Below, in pieces: positions 42,231 through 49,615 of a DNA stretch of 64,000 bases (position 1 is its first letter; each line of letters begins with the position of its first letter). The notes below the pieces were generated by a model that had not been told where the DNA came from, searched no databases, and saw nothing but the letters and a program-made list of their open reading frames with translations. Origin of the DNA: SOJA01 sp964598485 (GTDB taxonomy: Archaea > Thermoproteota > Bathyarchaeia > Bathyarchaeales > Bathycorpusculaceae). The stretch covers positions 1-64,000 of the forward strand of contig CAZRCD010000004.1 of assembly GCA_964598485.1 (NCBI GenBank), given 5' to 3'. A program made the translations under genes and the position numbers.

Positions 42231-42554
42231 CTAGTTGTGTTTCCATATGACAGTGTTTTCTTTGAATGTTACTCCCTTAGTTTTATCACATAAATCTTCG
42301 ACTGGACACCTGCTGCATTTTCTTCCGCTACACAGTTTTGATCCTATTGTCCATATTGGCTCGTCAAGTTTCCAAGGAGCAGTACCCAAAGTCTTTGCAG
42401 CATGTCTCCAAGCTTCTTCAATTAAACTTCTTAATGGTTCTTCTTGAGCGCAGCCTACAAACTGTTCACTTGCGCACCTAATCATCAACCGAAAAGTAAC
42501 ACTTTCATAGAACAGCCTAATCAACCGAAGAGGTAACAGAATCCTAGATGACAA
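42231..42554 (-). CDS. iron-sulfur cluster-loop protein, C-terminal part of an EndoIII-like glycosylase
   Basis: A 107-residue product. The end LDEPIWTIGSKLCSGRKCSR followed by CPVEDLC has the C-x4-C-x2-C-x5-C arrangement of the 4Fe-4S loop of endonuclease III/MutY-type DNA glycosylases. The HhH-GPD catalytic core expected before it is mostly missing, so it is truncated, or belongs to a short family of cluster-loop proteins. TTG 42554. It is divergent from the next gene. Confidence 0.55.
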   Translation of the reverse strand: MSSRILLPLRLIRLFYESVTFRLMIRCASEQFVGCAQEEPLRSLIEEAWRHAAKTLGTAPWKLDEPIWTIGSKLCSGRKCSRCPVEDLCDKTKGVTFKENTVIWKHN

Positions 42555-42587
42555 GTCTTATCTAGTTAATTGCCGAATTTGTCGGTC

Positions 42588-42902
42588 ATGGCGAAGATCA
42601 GAGATGTGCCATGTAAAGTTACTTTCACATATCCAGACAAATCAAAGAAGAAAGGTGAAGTGATTGATGCCACAGACATTCATCTTCATAAGAGCGGAAA
42701 AGGGGACTACGCCACAAGGATTGAGTTAATTAAATTTGATGACGAGGAGAAGAAGCACATTCGCTTCGCCTATTGGCGAAGACCAAAAGGCAAGAAAGGA
42801 GATAGCGACTGGAAATGGGCTAGTCAAACAACTTGGGTTTTTCCTGTAGACGTAACAATAGAAGCGATAGAAGAGGCTAAGAAGAAGGGTCTATTCGGTT
42901 GA
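42588..42902 (+). CDS. hypothetical protein
   Basis: From ATG 42588 (TTG 42570 is an alternative) a 104-residue soluble, strongly charged protein: VTFTYPDKSKKKGEVIDATD, ATRIELIKFDDEEKKHIRFA. Trp-rich centre (YWRRPKGKKGDSDWKWASQT). Probably a beta-sheet fold with a C-terminal helix (TIEAIEEAKKKGLFG). Family not recognised; isolated. Confidence 0.6.
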   Translation: MAKIRDVPCKVTFTYPDKSKKKGEVIDATDIHLHKSGKGDYATRIELIKFDDEEKKHIRFAYWRRPKGKKGDSDWKWASQTTWVFPVDVTIEAIEEAKKKGLFG

Positions 42903-42947
42903 TTCTTTGGTAATGTCTTATCCCCCGAAAGTTAACATGTTAGCTAA

Positions 42948-43163
42948 TCCCATGAGAAGTTAACAGACCCCCCTTTAACAACACCTAGACACTGCATTAA
43001 ATGCAGAACAAAAATCCCAGAAGGAGCTCACTTCTGCCCAGTATGTGACAAAACAAATAACAACAAACAGTCAAGAACACATCGAACAATCTTCGAAAAC
43101 CCTCCATATCATTCCATGAAGTCTAGAATGTTTGTGACGAATGTTTCTGGTGTTTGCTGTTGA
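42948..43163 (+). pseudogene. zinc-ribbon fragment
   Basis: An open frame without a start reads TPRHCIKCRTKIPEGAHFCP followed by VCDK, a CxxC...CxxC zinc ribbon, then low-complexity NNNKQ and a random-looking tail. It lies in a strip without other genes between 42903 and 43347 and is probably the remains of a zinc-ribbon protein. Confidence 0.35.
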
Positions 43164-43302
43164 GTGTTCTTGTTAATGTCTATCCATAGAAGCTTAGTGA
43201 GAGACGGGAGGGAGACTGCTTCGCTTCTTAAGTGACAGTGAACCGACGTAGATTTTTTGATAAAACAATTCCCAGAGTACTAAATAATTTGACAGAGAAA
43301 GA

Positions 43303-43311
43303 TTTTATATA
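43303..43311 (+). promoter_or_regulatory. TATA box for the zinc-ribbon/membrane operon
   Basis: TTTTATATA lies 37 bases upstream of ATG 43348, the expected place for an archaeal TATA box with a short leader. Confidence 0.55.
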
Positions 43312-43347
43312 CTCTATACATGAAAAAGAAAGACACAAGGTGCCAAG

Positions 43348-43509
43348 ATGGAAATCGTTTGTCCAAGTTGTGGGAAAAAATTCTCTTGGGACACTCCAAA
43401 GGATGTAGAGATAATGGAAACATTGACTGTCGAATCTCTAGAGGAACGGACTAGGAGATTTGTGACAACATGTCCCCATTGCAAAAGAACAGTTGAAATT
43501 CATGTCTAG
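43348..43509 (+). CDS. small zinc-ribbon protein
   Basis: A 53-residue protein starting MEIVCPSCGKKFSWDTP and ending TTCPHCKRTVEIHV, i.e. CPxCG...CPxC, a classic zinc ribbon with a helical linker between. ATG 43348 is preceded by AAGGTG; the stop TAG is directly followed by the ATG of the next gene, so the two are co-expressed. Likely a cytosolic adaptor for the membrane protein. Confidence 0.75.
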   Translation: MEIVCPSCGKKFSWDTPKDVEIMETLTVESLEERTRRFVTTCPHCKRTVEIHV

Positions 43510-43947
43510 ATGGGGGTAAGAACTTTGGGAAACCCCTCAGAAGTTAAGAAGATTCAAGTATCCTCAAGCGAAGAAGAAGATAGGTTTTGGCTATCATTAG
43601 GACAAACCTTGATTTCGGACACTGTTAATGTCTTGGATAATCGAGCACAATTCATGATAACAACCGTGGCGTCCTTGCTCCTAATTGATTTTGGCATATT
43701 GGTACTCTCTACAAAAACTGTTATACTTATGGTAGCACCCCAATTCTTCTTCGCTCTTTCAGCCTTGTCTTTCGTACTTTCGCTCTATCCAAAACGATAC
43801 AAAGTCAATCCTTGGACACCGGATGAGACACGACATACATATCACGAGATTTTGAAAAATAAGCATTGGAAACATTATCTTGGGTTCTCGCTGTTTTTCG
43901 TTGGACTAATTCTAGTCGCTGTTTCTTCAATTTCTATATTCTCTTAG
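43510..43947 (+). CDS. membrane protein, about three helices, in operon with zinc ribbon
   Basis: A 145-residue protein with an N-terminal soluble helix (EEEDRFWLSLGQTLISDTVN), then membrane segments TTVASLLLIDFGILVLS, VAPQFFFALSALSFVLSLY and YLGFSLFFVGLILVAVSSIS. The layout recalls small SLATT/2TM effector proteins of nucleotide-signalling defence systems, but no family can be named. A CARF-like remnant lies just downstream, which strengthens the defence context. Confidence 0.65.
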   Translation: MGVRTLGNPSEVKKIQVSSSEEEDRFWLSLGQTLISDTVNVLDNRAQFMITTVASLLLIDFGILVLSTKTVILMVAPQFFFALSALSFVLSLYPKRYKVNPWTPDETRHTYHEILKNKHWKHYLGFSLFFVGLILVAVSSISIFS

Positions 43948-44052
43948 CTTACGATCAACACGCCAAAAATTTCCAGCGCGCGCAACATTTAAGCTTTGTC
44001 AGTTTCTATATCGGATTGCTTATGTATTCAATCAGCAGGATACGCTCCTTCG

Positions 44053-44265
44053 GATATGACGGAAGAACATATGGAAAAAGCTGAAAAAGTGAAAGATTTT
44101 TTAAAACCGCTAAATATTGAAGTCATCGTAATAGACACAAAACTCATTGATCTATTAGATGTAATGAGCAAAATCAGCAATCTAATATACAAAGAAAAAG
44201 CTCAAGGTAATAATGTTTATATTAATATGTCCTCCGCTGGCAGGCTTACATCTGTTGGAGCCTAG
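44053..44265 (+). pseudogene. CARF-like (HFX_2341-type) regulator fragment
   Basis: The frame (earliest TTG 43996) contains HMEKAEKVKDFLKPLNIEVI, IDLLDVMSKISNLIYKEKAQ and NNVYINMSSAGRLTSVGA, strongly recalling the CARF domain of archaeal HFX_2341/DUF6293 wHTH regulators (NMSxAGRLTSVGA motif). It stops in mid-domain, lacks the N-terminal strand and the wHTH part, and so is a truncated remnant. A GCGCGCGC run lies at 43976-43983 near its broken 5' end. Confidence 0.6.
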
Positions 44266-44465
44266 CCCCAAGTTGTTCAATCTTTTCATCAACAGATAGT
44301 GAAATGATTTCTCCCAGGATGAGGCAGCTTGAACCAATGGGCTTTGTCCAAAGGACTTTGCAGACCCGAACGTGCTTGTTTTGTATCAGAAGTGTGGAAA
44401 GTTATTTCTGGCTATTCTCTGCCCTTCTCTCTCATTGAACTGCTACCACGAACCTTCGTAGTAAT

Positions 44466-45239
44466 TCAGTTCTTTCTCCAGCAAAATCTTGAGTAGACGA
44501 TCAACCCCGCAATAAAAAGTAACACTGATGTTGTTATCGTAAGAGTTGTTTGACTCGTACTCAATGGATTATAACCTGCATAATCTTCTCCCACTAGAAG
44601 GTAAGTAATGGAAGAGTTACCTGATGAAATTGGATAGATCTTGGCAAACTGTTGAAGCAGCCATGGAAGTGATGAATAAGGGGCCATCACACCAGATAGG
44701 GCTGCGGTCACTACGGCAATTCCGACCCCACTCATGATGGCTCCATGTACGTGTTTGATGAAGGTTCCAATGAGCATCCCTATCCCGGCTGAGGACAAAG
44801 AGATAAGAAGAAGAAAACCGATGGATTGCCAAAGGCCGGTCAGTGTATAGGAAAATCTTGCTCCGCAAGCATAACCTACTAATGTGACCAGAATTGCTGC
44901 CAAAAAAGAAAATGCTAATAATGCGAGTATCCTACCAACGAAATCTTTCCACGGGTTTATGGGCATGGACATCAACTTTGAGAGTAAGCCTCTTTCCCTA
45001 TCTTGGGCTATATTCCCGGGAAGGTTAGCTATCCCAGCGGTCATTAATGCAAATACACTCATCGAAATGGCAATAGAACCTCTAATATAGGGTATTACTT
45101 CATCTGGAGCATTTCCTGCAAATGAGAAACTGCCTATGAGAACCCATAGGATTGGCCAAGCTATAGTCCAGAAGAGTATTGTTTTTTGCCTTAAAAATTC
45201 TCTCATAGTCTTACCTAAAGTCGCTGTTATCTGACCCAA
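44466..45239 (-). CDS. ABC-2 type exporter permease
   Basis: A 257-residue membrane protein with six helices, opening with the interfacial TLGKTMREFLRQKTILFWTI and containing RERGLLSKLMSMPINPWKDF, typical of DrrB/ABC-2 permeases. The stop of the ATPase gene directly precedes its start (45240/45239), so they form a two-gene exporter. Substrate unknown. Confidence 0.9.
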   Translation of the reverse strand: MGQITATLGKTMREFLRQKTILFWTIAWPILWVLIGSFSFAGNAPDEVIPYIRGSIAISMSVFALMTAGIANLPGNIAQDRERGLLSKLMSMPINPWKDFVGRILALLAFSFLAAILVTLVGYACGARFSYTLTGLWQSIGFLLLISLSSAGIGMLIGTFIKHVHGAIMSGVGIAVVTAALSGVMAPYSSLPWLLQQFAKIYPISSGNSSITYLLVGEDYAGYNPLSTSQTTLTITTSVLLFIAGLIVYSRFCWRKN

Positions 45240-46166
45240 CTAACTCACCTCTCTAACCACTCTTTCTGTCAGTTTAAAAAAGACGTCTTCAAGAGAGGGT
45301 TTCTCGGTTTCAATCCTCGTTGCCTTACACCCAATTGCATCGAGTGATCTCACAATCTTGGGCGTTGCTTTTTCAACATCCTTACAGAAAACCCTGTATC
45401 CTACATCGGTTTCTAATACCTTCTGCTTTTCGCTAAAATTGCTTAGTACGTTGGCAACTTTTTCACTTTTTATCGTAGTTTCTATATTTATCACGTTCTT
45501 GAGACCGCTCGTCTTTTTGAGTCTTTCTGGTTCATCTTCTGCTATGATTTCTCCATCATCTATCAAGCCGACTCTTGAAGCCAACTCCGCATCCGCACCA
45601 ATGTGAGTGATCAGTAGGATGGTTGTCTTCTCTCTTCTTAGCTCTTCAATCAGACCAAGAAACTTTCTTCTGGCTGACGGGTCTAATCCTGTAGTTGGCT
45701 CGTCCAAGATCAGGACTTTAATACCAGGAAAGAGTGCGGTCGCAACTTCTAACCTTTTTCTCATACCACCTGAATAAACAGAAACTTTCTTGTTTGCATC
45801 TTCAGATAACCCTACCTTGTCCAATAATTCATCGACTATCCTCTCCGCCTTGTTCCTTGAATAGCCCAAGAGCCCAGCGAAGTACATTAGATTCTCTTTG
45901 CCAGTAAGAATTGGAGATGAGAAATTCTCCTGAGGAATGTATCCTATTAATTCCTTTGCCTTTTCAGGTCTCCTCCCGTAGATTTCTATTTTTCCGCTAG
46001 TGGGAGACCTTACCGAAGCCATGATGGAAGCAAGCGTAGTCTTTCCAGATCCATTAGGTCCCATGAGGGCGTAGAACTCTCCCTCCTCTATCTTCAAATT
46101 CACTTTTTTGAGGACTTCATTGTCTCCATACTTCTTAGTCAAGTCTTCTACACTTATCGTATCCAT
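45240..46166 (-). CDS. ABC-2 type exporter ATP-binding protein
   Basis: A 308-residue ATPase of the DrrA type. Walker A MGPNGSGKTTLASIMA, signature YSGGMRKRLEVATAL, Walker B KVLILDEPTTGLDPSARRKF and H-loop ILLITHIGADAELA are all intact. The C-terminal extension (about 220-308) is the usual DrrA-like regulatory tail. ATG 46166; first gene of the operon with the permease. Confidence 0.93.
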   Translation of the reverse strand: MDTISVEDLTKKYGDNEVLKKVNLKIEEGEFYALMGPNGSGKTTLASIMASVRSPTSGKIEIYGRRPEKAKELIGYIPQENFSSPILTGKENLMYFAGLLGYSRNKAERIVDELLDKVGLSEDANKKVSVYSGGMRKRLEVATALFPGIKVLILDEPTTGLDPSARRKFLGLIEELRREKTTILLITHIGADAELASRVGLIDDGEIIAEDEPERLKKTSGLKNVINIETTIKSEKVANVLSNFSEKQKVLETDVGYRVFCKDVEKATPKIVRSLDAIGCKATRIETEKPSLEDVFFKLTERVVREVS

Positions 46167-46458
46167 GTAGATTCATCCATCCTATCTTTCTAAGGAGTTA
46201 CTTTTGTGTGTTTTGTATATAAAGCGTAATCTAGAAGTATCTTCCATGGACGAGCTGTGACTTTAAATGCATAGATCGAAGTTTCTTCCACAAATCAAAA
46301 AACTGGGGCAGAAGCATTTATGCCAGTGGCAAATGTTTGCTCGCAAGCGCGCGCGCCAAGTACGCGATACTACTAGCGTCTTGAATGAAAAGTATATTTT
46401 GCAAAAAGCGAAAGAGATCGCCATCAAAGCTGTACAAGTTCCAACGTGAAGAACATAG

Positions 46459-46995
46459 TTAACGGTAAATTGCAGCCCTTCCAGGATATTTCTTTCTGAA
46501 GAGCTTGTCTGCCTCCACGGCAAGCTTCACTTCCAGTTCCCGTTGGCTTTTTGAGATAGCGCTTAGGTTTGGGTAGGCTATGACCGGACCGCCTAAGACT
46601 ATCTTTGTCTCCTTCTTCTGCAGCTCCCATGTGGATACGGGGTTTATATCCAAGAGTTTCTTGATTACTCTATTCTGGACGGCGCTCCTTTGGTGGATGT
46701 TGCTGAGCAGTTTTTTGGTTTCCATGCCTGATAAGGGTCTGAACCCATATGATGGAACTCCCTCTACAACCTCTCGCATTTCCTTTACGCCACCTATCCT
46801 TACGCCAACTCCTGTGTATTCTTGGGGGTTAAGGGGTATCAGCTTCAGCCTGTAACCCATCTTTGAGCCTAGGACCAGCACGTTTCCCTTGTGATCGGTT
46901 AGAACACTCCAACCTTCTGGTTTCTTGTTATATTCACCTATAATCCTCCTCATCAATGATTCAATCGGCTCGACGTTCACACTCTTCCCTAACAC
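46459..46995 (-). CDS. conserved hypothetical protein
   Basis: A 178-residue soluble protein; mixed alpha/beta N-terminal part (SVLTDHKGNVLVLGSKMGYR, LIPLNPQEYTGVGVRIGGVK) and a charged helical C-terminus (KSQRELEVKLAVEADKLFRK). No motif known to me. TTG or ATG 46995 with GGTG-like upstream sequence not evident. It stands alone between the exporter and decayed DNA. Confidence 0.6.
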   Translation of the reverse strand: MLGKSVNVEPIESLMRRIIGEYNKKPEGWSVLTDHKGNVLVLGSKMGYRLKLIPLNPQEYTGVGVRIGGVKEMREVVEGVPSYGFRPLSGMETKKLLSNIHQRSAVQNRVIKKLLDINPVSTWELQKKETKIVLGGPVIAYPNLSAISKSQRELEVKLAVEADKLFRKKYPGRAAIYR

Positions 46996-47005
46996 ATCTT
47001 AATAA

Positions 47006-47281
47006 AATCGTCCCCTAAAAAGAGATCTCAACCCTAGGATTCGAGAGGCTTCCATCCAAAGCGTTAAAGATGGAATTTACTTTGCGCGTCAAATAGATGC
47101 TAGAATCGTTACGATACACTTAGGCAACACTACTAAGAGACGTTTAAAACAAGTTTATGAAAATGTTCGAAAAGCCCTTTCCGGCTCGTCTAGGTCAACC
47201 CCGATCTTAAAGTCTCATGAAGTTAGCAGGCTAAGTGGTTTTTGGGTTGTTTTGAGGGCAGTGCAAATACTCCCCACGTAA
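47006..47281 (+). pseudogene. TIM-barrel (sugar isomerase/AP endonuclease 2-like) remnant
   Basis: An open frame without start reads DLNPRIREASIQSVKDGIYF and ARQIDARIVTIHLGNTTKR, the strand-helix-strand pattern of xylose-isomerase-like TIM barrels (HxG metal-site strand). The later part (LSGSSRSTPILKSHEVSR) is not family-like. Only about 45 recognisable residues remain of a protein of roughly 270. Confidence 0.5.
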
Positions 47282-47450
47282 CTCTGAAAATTCCTCCAGC
47301 TATTATGAGCACAAACACAAGAAGCCAATCAACAGTTTGTATGATTAGATAAGAATACAATACAAATGCTAAACTAAGCAGCATTATAGTCCAAAAGCCA
47401 ACGCCTTCCGGTCTTTCAAAAACCCTTTCATGCCCAAATTTTAAGCCTCC
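47223..47450 (-). CDS. small membrane protein, start unclear
   Basis: The minus-strand frame reads FERPEGVGFWTIMLLSLAFV, LYSYLIIQTVDWLLVFVLII and AGGIFRVTWGVFALPSKQ, a credible two-helix membrane protein. A perfect AAGGAGG site lies at its 5' edge, but the ATG after it (47430 region) is in another frame; the first in-frame Met is at 47384. Either the N-terminus is damaged by a frameshift or an unusual start is used. It overlaps the TIM-barrel remnant tail and lies directly behind the 47456-47848 gene. Confidence 0.45.
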   Translation of the reverse strand, partial: GGLKFGHERVFERPEGVGFWTIMLLSLAFVLYSYLIIQTVDWLLVFVLIIAGGIFRVTWGVFALPSKQPKNHLAC

Positions 47451-47455
47451 TTAAG

Positions 47456-47848
47456 TCAGCTCTTCGCCATAACAGCAAGAAACATGAAGAAAGGTAATGT
47501 AATAATTAAACCAAAATATAGCCTAAAAAGAACCACTGGATAGCCCAGTCGAGATACAGGATAACCTAAGACTCCACCTGTAGCACTACTTAGTTGACGC
47601 ATTTCAGTATGCCCTTTTGTAGTTGTCCGAGGCATAGCACTTGTTCTTCTCTTCATGTAGAAACCCGCGCTAACTGCCGCAACCACAGCGAAGGACCAAC
47701 CGAGCAGGAAGAAAAGCCATGCTTCTGGCGATGTGGGAAAAACATCAATATAACTTTGTGAATATCTGTGTGAGAGAACAAAGAAAAGCATGCTAGTGGA
47801 AAAACTTGCAATCCAAATTATTTGCAAGGTTCGAGCAGACAACACCAT
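47456..47848 (-). CDS. membrane protein, hypothetical
   Basis: A 130-residue protein with three hydrophobic segments: IIWIASFSTSMLFFVLS, AWLFFLLGWSFAVVAAVSAG and VVLFRLYFGLIITLPFFMFL, separated by a basic Ser/Thr-rich loop (MKRRTSAMPRTTTKGHTEMR). Function unknown. Likely co-transcribed with the small membrane frame downstream, which has an AAGGAGG site after its stop. Confidence 0.55.
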   Translation of the reverse strand: MVLSARTLQIIWIASFSTSMLFFVLSHRYSQSYIDVFPTSPEAWLFFLLGWSFAVVAAVSAGFYMKRRTSAMPRTTTKGHTEMRQLSSATGGVLGYPVSRLGYPVVLFRLYFGLIITLPFFMFLAVMAKS

Positions 47849-48056
47849 CGGTAATATCTCTCATATTAACATAATTGCTTTTTCTTAAAAACGTTCTCAG
47901 AACAACAATCTCTTAAGGGCATCGGGTTTTTCTCTACTTTGTTTACAATTTCCAATAACATTTTTATAATTTTGCAATTCAATTTGCTTAAGTTTATCAA
48001 TAGCTGAAAAAACAGTTTTCCAGAACGGCAGACTATTTTGGTTTTCATTTTTTGTA

Positions 48057-48100
48057 GAAGGGACTTGAACCCTTTTGGGTGTTAATCCCCTCGGGCCCGC
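48057..48100 (-). repeat. tRNA-like repeat, 48-kb copy
   Basis: Positions 48057-48080 repeat 37939-37962 exactly (24 bases). On the minus strand: GGGGATTAACACCCA as a short stem-loop, then the T arm AAGGG-TTCAAGT-CCCTT. Upstream GCGGGCCCGAGG is also tRNA-like. No complete cloverleaf. Confidence 0.5.
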
Positions 48101-48136
48101 TTTAAGCCTCTAATGATTTCTAATTTATTCGTAAGA

Positions 48137-48628
48137 CTATGAATGCGGTTTTACACCTATAACCTTACCAACCACGAGCTTTTCTGAAATCATACCATTC
48201 CAAGTCTCATCACCCGCAAAAAAATCTGCGTTCGTACTTCCATCGCCTTTCGTTTTGAAGTATATCGTTCCATTTACTGTTGTTTCATTTATTGCTCTGT
48301 GAGCTATTAATATGTCAAAAGAATCTGGTTTATGAAATATTATGATGTCACCATTAGGATAAGGAGCTGCCCAGATTTCAAGTGCATTCTTTATTCTCCT
48401 TACAAAAATAATATCACCGCCTTCAAGGGTGGGCGCCATACTACTCGATTCTACCTCGAAATGTAAAATCTCTACCGGATTATCTGCTGAAATTTCTGAT
48501 AGAAGATTGCTTAATTCAGATTGAAGTCCCAATAACTGCGGTTGATATCTAACATAACTTATTTCATGACCTATCCCAATTCCAATAATTAGAGATAAGG
48601 TAACTAAGGCGGTTAATTTCCCATTCAT
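48137..48628 (-). CDS. archaeal signal peptidase I (S26, Sec11-like)
   Basis: Membrane-bound serine protease that removes signal peptides. One N-terminal helix (LTALVTLSLIIGIGIGHEI), then the catalytic Ser in VESSSMAPTLEGGDIIFVRR and, in place of the bacterial Lys, His in FDILIAHRAI; KTKGDGSTNADF fits the acidic box. The Ser-His form is archaeal/eukaryotic. 163 residues is on the short side but complete. ATG 48628 with AGGTG upstream. Confidence 0.9.
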   Translation of the reverse strand: MNGKLTALVTLSLIIGIGIGHEISYVRYQPQLLGLQSELSNLLSEISADNPVEILHFEVESSSMAPTLEGGDIIFVRRIKNALEIWAAPYPNGDIIIFHKPDSFDILIAHRAINETTVNGTIYFKTKGDGSTNADFFAGDETWNGMISEKLVVGKVIGVKPHS

Positions 48629-48819
48629 TTCAGAAACACCTCTTGTAATAGATAGAGTTTGAAGTCTCTTAAATTTTTAATGAAACATTAATGTTTTAAA
48701 CGCAATATGAAAAACGGAAAGTATTAAAGACGGTTAAATCTACAAGATTCTATCAAGTCAAAAAAGACGTTCTAATACTTTTTAATCTGTTCTGTCATAT
48801 GTTTATTGAGGTTCGATGA

Positions 48820-49530
48820 ATGAGTAAATCGAAGCTAAGTATGGAAGATATTCTTGCAGTCCTGTCTAAACCTTATCCTGAATTCGAGGTTGAACGTGGA
48901 AAGGCCGCTTTGTTGCTAATAGACATGCAGAAGATCGTAAAGGCCGAGGTTCTGTTCAAGGAGGCTGTTGAGGCTGGATTGCCTGAGGATGAAGTTAGAG
49001 AAGTGTTAAGGAATTATGATACGCGAATAAAAAGAGCAGTAGCCAACGCTCAGAATTTACTCGAAGTCTGCAGAGAGAAAAGCTTTGACATTATTCACGT
49101 GAAGTTGGAAGCACCCACTGAAGATCCTCGGCATACTGCAAAGATTAATCGTAAAGTCGGGTTGATAATCCCACCGGGCTCCATGGAAAGCGAGTTTTTT
49201 GAAGAGGTTAGACCGATTAAAGGGGAACTGGTTTTTACCAAAACAAATGGAGGAGCATTCACAGGAACAAGCATCGACTTTGTTTTAAGAAACATGGGTG
49301 TTACTAGCCTTATTGTTTGCGGTTTCATAACGGATCAATGCGTTCTAGCAACGGTTGTCCAAGCCGCGGATATAGGGTACGATATCATCTTGGTTGATGA
49401 TGGTTGTACAGCATTTACACGTGAGGCTCATGAAGCGGTCATTAACTCACTGAAAGATGTGTGTCTAAAAGTCAAAAAAACAAGTGAAGTTCTAAATTTG
49501 ATCAGAAAGGTTGAAGCTACTTCACCGTAG
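48820..49530 (+). CDS. isochorismatase-family cysteine hydrolase
   Basis: A 236-residue hydrolase with the family triad: Asp in ALLLIDMQKIV, Lys in LVFTKTNGGAFTGTSIDF, and nucleophile Cys in ITDQCVLATVVQAADIGYDI, followed by VDDGCTAFTREAHEAVINSL. It has an N-terminal extension (about 30 residues) with acidic/Lys helices. Substrates range from nicotinamide to carbamoyl compounds and cannot be named. ATG 48820. Confidence 0.9.
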   Translation: MSKSKLSMEDILAVLSKPYPEFEVERGKAALLLIDMQKIVKAEVLFKEAVEAGLPEDEVREVLRNYDTRIKRAVANAQNLLEVCREKSFDIIHVKLEAPTEDPRHTAKINRKVGLIIPPGSMESEFFEEVRPIKGELVFTKTNGGAFTGTSIDFVLRNMGVTSLIVCGFITDQCVLATVVQAADIGYDIILVDDGCTAFTREAHEAVINSLKDVCLKVKKTSEVLNLIRKVEATSP

Positions 49531-49615
49531 CACCATGTCCGACGTAAAACAAGGCCTTTCGTCCGCATCATAGTATAACATAAAAAGGGGGGATAGGAAA
49601 GATGTTCTTTAGATG

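Noticed and set aside
46267..46449. A 60-residue plus-strand frame across the GCGCGCGCGC run
   Set aside because: It owes its length partly to the GC run (ARKRARQ), overlaps an equally long minus-strand frame, and shows no family pattern or ribosome-binding site.
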